64,000 bases of DNA from Sulfurifustis variabilis. GTDB taxonomy: Bacteria > Pseudomonadota > Gammaproteobacteria > Acidiferrobacterales > Sulfurifustaceae. The stretch lies in NCBI RefSeq assembly GCF_002355415.1, contig NZ_AP014936.1:1426001-1490000 (forward strand), in the 5' to 3' direction. Below the pieces are notes generated by a model that was not told where the DNA came from, searched no databases, and worked only from the letters and a program-made list of their open reading frames with translations. A program made the translations under genes and the position numbers. Shown here piece by piece: positions 47,254-56,001 of this stretch (its first letter is position 1; every line of letters begins with the position of its first letter).

Positions 47254-48558
47254 TTAAGCGTTATCCTCGCGCGCGATAGGCAACGCACCGATGTTCGTTC
47301 CGTTTCGTAATCCGTTTTCCGCGCGGCCTGCGGCTGCGGCGGGACTGCCGGGCCGCAATCTGTAGTCTCTGGTTCGCATGTCCTTAAAAAGTGGATCGGC
47401 GAAGATCGAGTCTTGATTAAAAGGTGCGCTGGTGCGGAAACGCGAGTAACCCATCCAGCTTCCATGCAGCTTGAACTCACCTGTGGCCGTGGCGGTGCGC
47501 CAGTAAAGGTTGTTCCGAACGCGGAGTTCGGCATCGTTGTCTTCATCTATCACGAGGATTCCGTCATTGCCGGTCGAAAAAACGATATTGTTGTCAATCC
47601 GATTGTTAGCTGACTTCTTCTCTAGCCTTGCAGGGTCGCCACCACTACGAACATGAATACCAGCGCCGATAATCGTGTTGTGGTAAACACGGGTCGACCG
47701 TGCGCCCATCAGAAAAATGCCGCCACCGATTCCCAAAGCACGTTCGTACTCGATCACATTACGAGCGACTAATACGTCTTCGGCTTCGGCCGGCGTATTG
47801 GAACGGTTGTGCCAGCGTGGGTCTGTCGTTCCACCGACTCCGATGGCTCCGTGACGCAAGTCGCGGCAGTAATTCTCTTCAATCAAAACGTGACGACTAC
47901 CACCTTTAACCACGATGGCGTTGGCGCAGCCATGAACAAGGTTGCGTCGAAACACCAAGTGCGCCTGCCCAACAGCATCGATTCCCTGATTGGGGGCACC
48001 GTATATCTCGCAGTCCTCTATTAGAATATGGTTGGCGAGTATTTTTACGCAGTCGTACTTTTTCGGCGCCTGACTTGCATCGAAAGCAATTCGGCAACGT
48101 CGTAAGCATGCGTGGTGGCCACCGAGCCCGATTATGTTGCCGGGACCGTCTGCGGTGCGGGAGAGTATGAGACCTTGAAGGATGATGTTTTGCGCGCTTT
48201 CGCTTACGAGGAGAGAATACTCCGACGGAGCATTGAACCGGATTTCGGGAGCGTGACCCGGGAGATTCTCGATAGAAACGCTTGGCGCGCGGACTACCAG
48301 CTTTTCGACATCATACAAACCGCTCTTCAGCAAGATGCGATCGCCAGCAGCAGCCGAATTCAAGCGTTGCTCTAGTTCTCCATTGATAGCGGACTCGACC
48401 ACAATCAGCCGACGTTCTTGAAACGTGGCCGATGAATATGATTGGGCGCCAAGGCGACTAGAAAAACCAAGCAGACCTATGCTCGCGTTTATTAGGAACC
48501 TGCGCCGATTCAGCCGCGCGGTTGAGCCAGCGTACCATCTGCTGCGGAATCTGGTCAT
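47254..48558 (-). CDS. Tat-exported right-handed beta-helix protein
   Basis: The 434-residue protein has a twin-arginine signal (LNRRRFLINASIGLLGFSSR). A chondroitinase-B/poly-mannuronate-lyase-like parallel beta-helix follows, with repeats such as ILIEDCEIYGAPNQGIDAVG, HLVFRRNLVHGCANAIVV and NNRIDNNIVFSTGNDGILV. Such proteins in exopolysaccharide loci are lyases, epimerases or polymer trimmers in the periplasm. Catalytic residues were not identified. The polymerase gene follows 2 bases later. Confidence 0.78.
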   Translation of the reverse strand: MTRFRSRWYAGSTARLNRRRFLINASIGLLGFSSRLGAQSYSSATFQERRLIVVESAINGELEQRLNSAAAGDRILLKSGLYDVEKLVVRAPSVSIENLPGHAPEIRFNAPSEYSLLVSESAQNIILQGLILSRTADGPGNIIGLGGHHACLRRCRIAFDASQAPKKYDCVKILANHILIEDCEIYGAPNQGIDAVGQAHLVFRRNLVHGCANAIVVKGGSRHVLIEENYCRDLRHGAIGVGGTTDPRWHNRSNTPAEAEDVLVARNVIEYERALGIGGGIFLMGARSTRVYHNTIIGAGIHVRSGGDPARLEKKSANNRIDNNIVFSTGNDGILVIDEDNDAELRVRNNLYWRTATATGEFKLHGSWMGYSRFRTSAPFNQDSIFADPLFKDMRTRDYRLRPGSPAAAAGRAENGLRNGTNIGALPIAREDNA

Positions 48559-48602
48559 GACGGCGAATATAGCCTCGTGGCCGTCTAGCTATACGAAATC
48601 GA

Positions 48603-49484
48603 TTATCGGCCCCGAGTGGCCGCGATCTCGCTCAAGCGGCGGGTTGCGTCGGCGAACAGATAGTAGAGAAACAGGGAATTCGTCACCAAGTATCGGCGCG
48701 CGAGACGACGCGGTTCTCGCCCAAGTCGGTAGAGCCATTCCAGACTTGTACACTGCATCCACTTTGGTGCTCGTGGGACGACAGCAGCTTGCATATCGAA
48801 CGCAGCACCAACGCCCAACAGAACCGCTGGTCGCAAATGTTCCCAGTATCGGGCCATCCATTTCTCCTGTTTGGGAGCACCAAGCCCTACCCAAATCACA
48901 TCCGGCCGGCTAGCCTGAATTCTGGCGATTACCGCACGTGCTTCATCTGTTGATAGTTCTTTAAATGGAGGCGAGAAGGCACCGGCGACCGCGATTTCTG
49001 GGAATTGCTGGCGAAGTGCGGTCAAGAGACGATCGAGTGTCTCGGGCGTGGAGCCATAGAAGTAATGGCGTAAATCTCTTGCTCGTTCGATCAGATACGG
49101 CATGAAAGTAGGGCCAGGTACGCGCTGCACATCGATGAGCCCACGCCATCGAGCGATGAGGGAGAGCGGCATCCCGTCGGGAACCGAGAGGAGCGACTCA
49201 TTCGTGATCCGCCGCAGTTCGATATCTTTGCGTGCGGTCACCACCGTGTGGACGTTCGAAAAGCAGACGTAGCCACCGGTCTTGGAGTCAACATGCTCAA
49301 TGACAGACTTGGCGGCGCGCTCGATACTTGTACGGCTGATTAGGCAATCGAGAACCCGAAAGCGGGCATCAGTGGGGTTATCTGGCACAGCCGTTTGCCG
49401 CCGGTCGACACTGTCGGCCGGCGATCCTCCCTTGATAGGCCGCCGCGCATCCGGGCTGCGCGCCGCGCTCTCGTTGTTGGGCAC
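48603..49484 (-). CDS. WecG/TagA/CpsF-family glycosyltransferase
   Basis: The 293-residue protein has the GT26 features GGYVCFSNVHTVVTARKD, the catalytic region LLSVPDGMPLSLIARWRG and RPDVIWVGLGAPKQEKWMA, ending with the membrane-associating basic tail LGREPRRLARRYLVTNSLFL. The family transfers sugars such as ManNAcA to lipid-linked intermediates. The first 40 residues are not part of the fold, so the true start may be internal. It is the first gene of the minus-strand block; 257 bases to dsrE-like 49742 hold no clear promoter. Confidence 0.85.
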   Translation of the reverse strand: MPNNESAARSPDARRPIKGGSPADSVDRRQTAVPDNPTDARFRVLDCLISRTSIERAAKSVIEHVDSKTGGYVCFSNVHTVVTARKDIELRRITNESLLSVPDGMPLSLIARWRGLIDVQRVPGPTFMPYLIERARDLRHYFYGSTPETLDRLLTALRQQFPEIAVAGAFSPPFKELSTDEARAVIARIQASRPDVIWVGLGAPKQEKWMARYWEHLRPAVLLGVGAAFDMQAAVVPRAPKWMQCTSLEWLYRLGREPRRLARRYLVTNSLFLYYLFADATRRLSEIAATRGR

Positions 49485-49741
49485 GTCTGGTTAGCGCTCT
49501 GGTCAGTAGCATAGCGGCCCTACTCCGGCAGCGACAAGGGCCGGTTCTGAAGGGGCCGCACAGGCCTGCCGGCCGGGCCCCCAATCAGAGGAATTAGTGT
49601 AGGTGTCGGTGGTTGTTAACTTATCCGACAGTAGTTTCGAGGCCGACGGCATGGTAAACAGCGAATCGAGCCGTTTGTCTGGCGGCGGATGGGTGTTATC
49701 GGTCGCAGTTCAGAATTCAAACGACCCGGCGAGGAGGGTGC

Positions 49742-50362
49742 ATGGCAACGGTTATCGAGCAGGTCCCGCAGATGGATACGAAGCAGCTCCAGAAACTGAT
49801 CGACGCGCGCCTTGACGAGGTGCTGCCGAAGAAGCTGGCGGAGATCGAGGAGAACAAGACGCCGACGATGGCGATCATCGCGACGAAGGGCACGCTCGAC
49901 TGGGCCTATCCTCCGTTCATCCTGGCCTCGACCGGCGCGGCGCTCGGCTGGGACGTGAAGATCTTCTTTACCTTCTACGGCCTGCTGCTGCTCAAGAAGG
50001 ATTTCAACGCCGACGTCAGCCCGCTCGGCAACCCGGCGATGCCAATGAAGATGCCTTTTGGGCCGAAGTGGTTCCAGAACTTCTCCTGGCCGATCCCGAA
50101 CGCCATCATGGCGGGCGTCCCCGGCTTCGAGAAGGTGGCCACGGGCCTCATGAAGCAGACGTTCAAGAACAAGGGCGTGGCCTCCATCGAGGAGCTGCGG
50201 AGCCTGAGTATCGAGGCCGGCGTGGAGATGATCGCCTGTCAGATGACGGTCGACGTGTTCGGCTTCTCGCAGGACGACTTCATCCCCGAGGTGAAGGACT
50301 ACGTGGGTGCCGCCTCGTTCCTGCCGACGGCCAGGAATGCGGACGTCTGTTTGTTCATCTAG
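49742..50362 (+). CDS. DsrE/DsrF/DrsH-like family protein (DsrE2-type)
   Basis: The 206-residue protein has the DsrE2 pattern: TPTMAIIATKGTLDWAYPPF, LGWDVKIFFTFYGLLLLKKD, FPxx-like GPKWFQNFSWPIPNA, and the cysteine MIACQMTVDVFGF near the end. The family is linked to sulfur transfer in sulfur-oxidising bacteria and often lies by rhd/tusA genes. Here it stands alone on the plus strand in the middle of the exopolysaccharide locus. Its last 15 codons are echoed, with mostly synonymous changes, at 50436-50480. Confidence 0.85.
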   Translation: MATVIEQVPQMDTKQLQKLIDARLDEVLPKKLAEIEENKTPTMAIIATKGTLDWAYPPFILASTGAALGWDVKIFFTFYGLLLLKKDFNADVSPLGNPAMPMKMPFGPKWFQNFSWPIPNAIMAGVPGFEKVATGLMKQTFKNKGVASIEELRSLSIEAGVEMIACQMTVDVFGFSQDDFIPEVKDYVGAASFLPTARNADVCLFI

Positions 50363-50400
50363 CTGCTCGATCACGCTTGTCGTACGCCCCCTCTCCCCAA

Positions 50401-50757
50401 CCCTCTCCCTCGAGGGGAGAGGGAGTCGGGTCTGCTTTCTGACGACGGCGCGGAACGCGGACGTCTGCCTGTTTATCTAGCGGCATTGGCCGTCTAATCC
50501 TGCTGTTTCCTGTCGCTTGCCCTCTCCCCTTTGGGGGAGGGGCGCATTTATAAAATCGATTCGACCGGTTTCCCCCTCTCACTGATCCCTGTGCGGCCGC
50601 GCTTTCCTGCTCCGCAGCAAAGTCCAGGGAAGCCATTCGTGGCTGCCCGGTCGCAGGGCGAACGGTTCACTGGACCGTTTGCACTTTCCCGACTCGCCCC
50701 GCGAGGGGAGAGGGGGCTGTCTCTTGTTCTCTACCTGGGAGCAGGTGGCTGTGCCCC
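50401..50757. repeat. CCCTCTCCC hairpin repeats and gene-free sequence
   Basis: Hairpins occur at 50401-50423 (CCCTCTCCCT with GGGGAGAGGG) and about 50520-50542 (CCTCTCCCC with GGGGAGGGG), plus a lone half near 50703-50716. They belong to the same family as at 14.2 and 20.7 kb. Apart from the dsrE-like tail fragment at 50430-50480, the rest (50543-50757) shows no gene or recognised site. Confidence 0.7.
50430..50480 (+). pseudogene. Detached 3' tail of a DsrE2-like gene
   Basis: Translated in the same frame, 50436-50480 reads FLTTARNADVCLFI then stop, against FLPTARNADVCLFI then stop for the intact gene at 50318-50362. Eight of 45 bases differ and seven of those are silent, so this is a remnant of a once-functional related gene rather than a recent duplicate. 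A hairpin repeat (50401-50423) lies between the two tails. Confidence 0.75.
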
Positions 50758-51081
50758 TCAGTGAGCGGCGAGAGCGGCCAGTTTCACCGTCAGGCGCCGC
50801 GAGAGGCGGTCGAAGGCCGGGGCACCCGGCCGGGTCTCGGAGCCGTCGTTAAACAGCACGGGAACGCGGCAACGGGAGAGGAGGGCGGTCAGGGGCTCGA
50901 GCTCCTGATCGACGCTCGCGTCGAGGTCCACCAGGAGGACGTCCGCCGAGCCGAGATCCAGTCGGGAGAGTAGCGTCGAATCGAAACAGGCCGTGGTTAC
51001 GACCTCCATGCCGGCCGTCTCGAGCAGGTTCCGGAGCAGCCGGCGCTGATCGTCCGAGTCAGAAACCAGCGCTATGCGGAC
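50758..51081 (-). CDS. Receiver-like domain (ChpB/CheB N-terminal type), probably made by -1 frameshift
   Basis: The frame encodes VRIALVSDSDDQRRLLRNLL, then ADVLLVDLDASVDQ and VPVLFNDG, a CheY-like fold resembling the receiver half of ChpB/CheB proteins without the methylesterase half. The first ATG (51009) is inside the fold and no GTG or TTG lies earlier, so an independent start is poor. The frame is -1 to the ATPase gene just upstream and joins it at the A9 tract. The product would be the C-terminal 107 residues of a 407-residue fusion. Translation from 51009 alone would give 83 residues lacking the first strand and helix. Confidence 0.6.
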   Translation of the reverse strand, partial: VRIALVSDSDDQRRLLRNLLETAGMEVVTTACFDSTLLSRLDLGSADVLLVDLDASVDQELEPLTALLSRCRVPVLFNDGSETRPGAPAFDRLSRRLTVKLAALAAH

Positions 51082-51087
51082 TTTTTT
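51043..51087 (-). promoter_or_regulatory. Programmed -1 ribosomal frameshift signal
   Basis: On the minus strand the last codons of the ATPase are GGA AAA AAA AAG. The slippery heptamer A AAA AAG (51087-51081) is in the zero frame, as in dnaX. After an 8-base spacer a stem GCGCTGGTT (51072-51064) pairs with GATCAGCGC (51051-51043) around a 12-base loop. The zero-frame stop TAG overlaps the stem's first base. A -1 slip joins the ATPase to the receiver-like frame. Confidence 0.6.
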
Positions 51088-51980
51088 TTTCCGTCAGCGG
51101 CCGGGGTAGCCGTCTCGTGTTCGCTGTCGCTGCCGGGTGCTGTCTGTCCGCCGGTTCCTCTCGTGCCCGGGAAGATGCCGCCCTTGCGCTTGGCCTGAGC
51201 CACTTCCTCGACGAGGTTTCCATCGATGCGTTTGGCGCGCGCGCCGTAGCCGAAGACGAGCGCCGTGTCGCACAGGAGGTTGATCAGCCGGGGCGTGCCG
51301 CGGCTGTACCGGTACACGGCCTCGCACGCCGGGTCGTCGAACAGCATCGCATCGCCGCCCGCCACGGTGATCCGGTGACGGATGTACGCGGTCGTTTCGG
51401 CGGTATCGAGCGGCTCGAGGTGATAATCGACCACGATCCGCTGGGCGAACTGCTCGAGGTCGGGTCGCAGCAGGAGGTCGCGCAGCCCCGGCTGGCCGAC
51501 GAGGAACACCTGGAGAACCTGGTCCTTGTCGGCGTTGATGTTCGAGAGCATCCGAAGCTCCTCGAGCGTCTCGGCTCCCAGGTTCTGCGCCTCGTCGATG
51601 ATGAGGAGGGTGCGCCGGCCCTTCGCGTATTCGCCGATCATGAAGTTGACGAAGGCGTTGTGCATGCCCGCCTTGTCCTTGCCGGCCGCATCGATTCCGA
51701 AGGCGACGAGTACCCACTGAAGCAGCTCACCGAAGGCGCGATGAGTGTTCGAGATGAGCCCGACGGTGACGTCCTTCTCGAGCTGGGAAAGCAGGTGGCG
51801 GATGAGGGTCGTTTTTCCTGTCCCGATCCCGCCCGAGAGCACGCAGAAGCCCGCCTGGTTCATCAGGCTGTACTCGAGGAGCGTCAGCGCCATGTGGTGC
51901 TGCTCGCTCGGGTAGAGGAAGCTGGGGTCCGGTAGGAGTGAGAAGGGACGTTCGCGCAGGCCGTAGAAGCGCTCGTACAT
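51072..51980 (-). CDS. Exosortase-locus ExeA/MshM-type ATPase
   Basis: The 302-residue AAA ATPase begins MYERFYGLRERPFSLLPDPS, the hallmark of the secretion ATPase subfamily found in exosortase/PEP-CTERM exopolysaccharide loci. It has Walker A LSGGIGTGKTTLI, Walker B RRTLLIIDEAQNLG and sensor region VFLVGQPGLRD. It may couple polymer assembly or export to ATP. Its C-terminal tail (from about residue 270) is low-complexity and ends KKKSA at a slippery A9 tract. The start overlaps the kinase stop by one base (TGATG). Confidence 0.88.
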   Translation of the reverse strand: MYERFYGLRERPFSLLPDPSFLYPSEQHHMALTLLEYSLMNQAGFCVLSGGIGTGKTTLIRHLLSQLEKDVTVGLISNTHRAFGELLQWVLVAFGIDAAGKDKAGMHNAFVNFMIGEYAKGRRTLLIIDEAQNLGAETLEELRMLSNINADKDQVLQVFLVGQPGLRDLLLRPDLEQFAQRIVVDYHLEPLDTAETTAYIRHRITVAGGDAMLFDDPACEAVYRYSRGTPRLINLLCDTALVFGYGARAKRIDGNLVEEVAQAKRKGGIFPGTRGTGGQTAPGSDSEHETATPAADGKKKSA

Positions 51981-52858
51981 CAGTCTCTCCTTCGCCGACG
52001 GACCATATTAAGTAGACGAGCGATGCGAGAGGTGCGTTGGCTTGTTCCGCCCTTTAAAGTTGTCTGTCCGGGAACGCTCAGTGATTTATTGAGCACCGTG
52101 CCGATCAGCCGCGTTTTTTGTAGAAGTTCTGCCGCGCGCGCGACCTCCTCGACTAGCGTTGTGGCTTCTTCGACGACCAGGAGGGCGGCTTCGACGTAAG
52201 GCGTAAAGGCCATGGCATCGGCAGAGGAAAGAAGCGGGGGCAAATCGAAAACAATGATGCGCGAGGCGTAACGACTTTTCATCTCTTCGACGAGCCGGGC
52301 CATTTGCGGTGAACTGAGCATTTCGGCCGAGTTCGCGAGTGGCCGACCTCCAGGGAGAAACACGAAACGGCCGACGTTCGAGGGGTGAACCAGCAGTTCG
52401 GAAAGTGAGGCCTCGCTGAGCAGATAGTTGCTGAGGCCGTTTGTTGGCGCGATCCCAAAGTATGTGTGCACCCGTGGGTTACGCAAGTCTGCATCCACCA
52501 GCAGCACAGTCTGTCCAACTTCCTGTGCGAGACTAATAGCAAGGTTAATCGCTGTGATCGTTTTACCTTCCTGGTCGCCCGGACTCGTCACGGCCAGAGT
52601 CTTCGCGCCGTTTTCCCGCAACCGTTGTAGAACCTGCGTACGCAGGATCTTGTATGCCTCGGTGTATGGTCCGGGTTGGAACGCGCTCACTATACGCTTC
52701 TCACGAAGAAGTTCCGGCGAGACGGACTCGGTTCGAGTCTGTGAGTAGCAGATGTTGTCTGTAGATACGAGCGCGGACGGCGCATGCTCGTTGCTGGCAT
52801 CCGGATGCGAGGCCCGCTCTTCTCGCGCCCGTTGTAATGCTTGCTTGATGCGTTCCAT
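51980..52858 (-). CDS. Exosortase-locus tyrosine autokinase (BY-kinase)
   Basis: The 292-residue protein resembles CpsD/Wze-type kinases. It has Walker A SPGDQEGKTITAIN, Walker A' VLLVDADLRNPRVH and Walker B RIIVFDLPPLLSSADAM. The start MERIKQALQRAREER is typical of exosortase-associated autokinases. The usual C-terminal tyrosine cluster is absent; the tail is arginine-rich (RRRRRD). It pairs with the chain-length protein encoded just upstream to control polymer length. Confidence 0.85.
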   Translation of the reverse strand: MERIKQALQRAREERASHPDASNEHAPSALVSTDNICYSQTRTESVSPELLREKRIVSAFQPGPYTEAYKILRTQVLQRLRENGAKTLAVTSPGDQEGKTITAINLAISLAQEVGQTVLLVDADLRNPRVHTYFGIAPTNGLSNYLLSEASLSELLVHPSNVGRFVFLPGGRPLANSAEMLSSPQMARLVEEMKSRYASRIIVFDLPPLLSSADAMAFTPYVEAALLVVEEATTLVEEVARAAELLQKTRLIGTVLNKSLSVPGQTTLKGGTSQRTSRIARLLNMVRRRRRD

Positions 52859-52870
52859 CGGAGATGCCCC

Positions 52871-54616
52871 TTAGCCGCCCGAAAGGATCCGGAGTCCCTT
52901 AAACCAAAGGATGTCCCATGGAACCCAAAAAAATTGAACTATTACGGCAACTGCGACAAATGCCGCTAGCGCTGACTGTATGGCGATTCGTCGGACACGA
53001 CGGTCCCGCGAGATGTCTTCGCTGTTCCTGACGTACGGTACGATTGATAATGGCGCTTCCTTTAATATCGCCAGCAAGCCGCGGGGGCTTTTCACCGAGG
53101 TGTCGAGACTTTCGGCAGCGAACGCGTAACCGATGCCACCCACTAGCGACAGGATGAGTCCAAGCAGGGCGATCGCGGGCCGATTGGGACGAACTGGCTT
53201 TTGCGGGAGTTGTGGAGGGTCGATCAGGGTGAAGCGCTCGCCCTTGCGCTCCTTCTCGAGCTGCTGGCCGACCTGCGCCTCCATCTGTTTGGCCTTGATC
53301 TCCCGGTATTTGAGTTGCGCGTTCTCGTGGTTGCGCTTGAGCTCGAGGTACTCGCGTTCAACCGACGGAGACATAGCGATTCGCCTCTCGTAGTCGGCGA
53401 TCCGGGCGGACAGCTCCTCGCGCTTCTTCTCCAGCGAACGCAGCTGACTCGCTACACCTTCGAGCTGGCTCTTGATGTTGATATAAGCCGGGTTGTCCGG
53501 TTTTTCGGCGAGTACGAAAGATTCGGGTGGGGCGGTCTTTGATAATGACTTTTCCAGAGACTCAATCTCCGATCGCAAGCGCGCGACGTCGGGATGATGC
53601 TCACCGTATTTCTCTCGGGCTGACGCCAGCTCGCTGCGCAGTTTTGCAAGCTGGCGCGCCTGTTCCTGATCGGGTGAAACCGACCCGACCTCTTTCTCGA
53701 GACCATCGATCTCCTCCTGAAGTCGGACGACATCCGGATGGCGCGGGGAGTACCTAGCGGTTACGGCTGCGAGCTCGGTCTTCAACATCTTGAGGCGCGT
53801 GCCTGGGTCAGGGATTCGCTCGCCCGTCGGTGCATACATCGGACTTGTCGGGCTTAGTTGTCCTAACTGCCCCTCGAGGTAGAACTTGCGCTCTTCCAGA
53901 GCACGAATTTGTGTCCGAGTCTCCCGCAACTCGCCCTGAGTGCGCTCTACGAGCTGATGGTTAAAGCCAGCTAGTTCAGGCAGATTGTCGACATTGCGTT
54001 CCTTGAACTGTGCCATTCTCGTTTCAAGCTCGGCGATCTCCGTATTAAGCCGGTTGGTTTCCTCCGTCAGGAAGTTGTACGTCTCCTCGGCTCGCTCTGT
54101 CCGGCTCTTCAAGTTCTCATTGAGGTATAGGCTAGTAAGCTCGTTGGCCACTTTTTGTGCTACGGCCGGCTGATTGCTTTCGTATCCGAGTGTGAATGCG
54201 ATTGTTGCCTGCATTGGGCGACCGCTGCGCGGATCGATGACGTCGGCACTGATCGGTTCTAAACTGATGTCCTCGCGCATCTGCTCGACGATCTCCTCGC
54301 TGGTCTTGCTTTTTCGCTCCTCGGCATAAAGGTCGTACTTGTCCACGATCTGAAGCAGCGTGGCGCGCGTCATGACACGCTGGCTGATGGTTTGAATACG
54401 TTGCCAGGCGTAGGTGGTGACGGTGGACCGCACGAGATCAGGCGGTATGTCCTGCTCTTCGATTAGGATCGTGGCCGTTGAGGTGTAGACAGGGGGCCAG
54501 AGGAACGCGACCAGCACGGCCAGCCCCAGAATCGATACACTCGTTGCGACCATGGTAGGCCAACGCCGGCGAGCGGCGACGAGGTATTCCGAAAGGTTCT
54601 TGCCTTCCTCCCCCAT
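52871..54616 (-). CDS. Polysaccharide chain-length determinant (Wzz/GNVR type)
   Basis: The 581-residue protein has an N-terminal Wzz domain with a membrane helix (VATSVSILGLAVLVAFLW), a long coiled-coil periplasmic part, a GNVR-type region, the proline-rich LPQKPVRPNRPAIALLG and a second helix. Another hydrophobic helix is near the end. It sets polymer length with the autokinase. In the coiled coil a motif appears twice: YSPRHPDVVRLQEEIDGLEK and YGEHHPDVARLRSEIESLEK, an internal duplication. Confidence 0.88.
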   Translation of the reverse strand: MGEEGKNLSEYLVAARRRWPTMVATSVSILGLAVLVAFLWPPVYTSTATILIEEQDIPPDLVRSTVTTYAWQRIQTISQRVMTRATLLQIVDKYDLYAEERKSKTSEEIVEQMREDISLEPISADVIDPRSGRPMQATIAFTLGYESNQPAVAQKVANELTSLYLNENLKSRTERAEETYNFLTEETNRLNTEIAELETRMAQFKERNVDNLPELAGFNHQLVERTQGELRETRTQIRALEERKFYLEGQLGQLSPTSPMYAPTGERIPDPGTRLKMLKTELAAVTARYSPRHPDVVRLQEEIDGLEKEVGSVSPDQEQARQLAKLRSELASAREKYGEHHPDVARLRSEIESLEKSLSKTAPPESFVLAEKPDNPAYINIKSQLEGVASQLRSLEKKREELSARIADYERRIAMSPSVEREYLELKRNHENAQLKYREIKAKQMEAQVGQQLEKERKGERFTLIDPPQLPQKPVRPNRPAIALLGLILSLVGGIGYAFAAESLDTSVKSPRGLLAILKEAPLSIVPYVRNSEDISRDRRVRRIAIQSALAAFVAVAVIVQFFWVPWDILWFKGLRILSGG

Positions 54617-54670
54617 CGTTGTTCTTAACCCCCTCTAACTAATCGGATTGCAGCGGGCCTCTACCGGGCC

Positions 54671-55987
54671 CTAGCGGGACCGCGTCATCCTAGGCGGTCG
54701 ATAGGTGAGCGTCAAATAGACGCTGTCATTCGTGGCCGCATCCCCAAGCCTTTCATACATTTGCCGCGCGCGGCGGTAACTCGCTTCGAGGTCCAGGTCG
54801 CGGTTTACGCGATAGCGTAGTCGTGGTGCGATCTGGTAATAGTCCCGGTCGACTCCGGCCGGATCGCCGCTGAGGGAGCTGGTTCGAGAGGCATCCACTC
54901 CGAGGATTGCCCAGAGCCGGGAAGCCAGAAGCTGGTGCTCATAAAAGAGGCTGGCTTGGTCGAATTCCACCTCGGTCCCGCTCCCACTGGGCCTGACGTC
55001 TCGGCTCAACTTCCCTGAGAGACGGGAGCGCTTGAACTGCCGTTCAGCATCGGCCTGGAAAAAGACGCCCGACTCTGATGCATCGACGAGACCGGTCACG
55101 CAGACGAGCACCGTTTGGCCATCGAAATCGATGGTGTGGTACTCCGCGCACCCGACTCCCCGCGAGTTATTGCGCCAGCCGCCAATCGAAAGGCCTGTCC
55201 GGAAGACGGGTGTCAGCCGATGAGTCATCCCGGCATAAGCGGAACGAGTACGCGATTCAAACTCGTTATCAGGCACATCATACTGAGAGGCAGCCACGGT
55301 AAACGAAAAGGTCGTTCGAGGGCTCCATTGCTTGGAAAACACGACACTCGCAGACTCGGATCCGTAGTCGTTTAGAATGACTGGTCCGCCTTCTTCGTAA
55401 GTAACATGCGCCGCATTTAGCCGGAACTGAAGCTGAGTGGTCGCACTCATTGAGTAGATCCAGCCGGGGCCAACCGTCTCGGTCCAGCGAGTTCGCTGGA
55501 ACCGAGGGAGGCCGGTGTCTGGATCGACTTCCTCGCTTGTCAAGAGGGATTCCTGCAGGCGCGATCCGTCTAGCTGCCAGTGTGACCGCGGTGCGCGGAA
55601 TTGAGAAAAAAGGCGTATTTGATACTCGTCGCGATCAAATGCCTCCTCGTCGAACCAAGAGCTCTTCGCGCCAATGTTTGCATGAACGTCCCAAGTCGTT
55701 GACCGTACGCCGAGATTTACGCGCGCAGTCGCAGTTGTGCCGGAAATAGGATCGTGCGGCTGCGTAGTAAGCAGAACATTGTCATGGTGCTCGACACCAG
55801 CGCTCACCGTCGGCTCGATGTACCATTCGACGGCCAAGGCAGGGCCCGAGGAGAGCGCTACCCAAGTCAGTAAGGCCGCACGTAGCGTAAGTTGCGGCAG
55901 GAAACAGCCGCTTTCCGCGTGCGCCGGAGAGGGTGGGACCGAGCCTGGTCCACGGTAATCGAGGCCGGCTCTCCCGCGCCGGGCCAA
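54671..55987 (-). CDS. Outer-membrane beta-barrel protein of the exopolysaccharide locus
   Basis: The 438-residue product has a hydrophobic segment (LRAALLTWVALSSGPALAVEW) that would be the signal peptide. About 380 residues of alternating beta-strand pattern rich in aromatic ends follow (for example LQFRLNAAHVTYEEGG and YYQIAPRLRYRVNRDLDLEA), ending VYLTLTYRPP. It resembles the barrel proteins regularly found in exosortase exopolysaccharide loci. About 30 residues before the signal are probably not translated, but no better canonical start was found. It lies 14 bases after the export gene. Confidence 0.72.
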   Translation of the reverse strand: MARRGRAGLDYRGPGSVPPSPAHAESGCFLPQLTLRAALLTWVALSSGPALAVEWYIEPTVSAGVEHHDNVLLTTQPHDPISGTTATARVNLGVRSTTWDVHANIGAKSSWFDEEAFDRDEYQIRLFSQFRAPRSHWQLDGSRLQESLLTSEEVDPDTGLPRFQRTRWTETVGPGWIYSMSATTQLQFRLNAAHVTYEEGGPVILNDYGSESASVVFSKQWSPRTTFSFTVAASQYDVPDNEFESRTRSAYAGMTHRLTPVFRTGLSIGGWRNNSRGVGCAEYHTIDFDGQTVLVCVTGLVDASESGVFFQADAERQFKRSRLSGKLSRDVRPSGSGTEVEFDQASLFYEHQLLASRLWAILGVDASRTSSLSGDPAGVDRDYYQIAPRLRYRVNRDLDLEASYRRARQMYERLGDAATNDSVYLTLTYRPPRMTRSR

Positions 55988-56001
55988 AAATATCGAATGA
56001 G

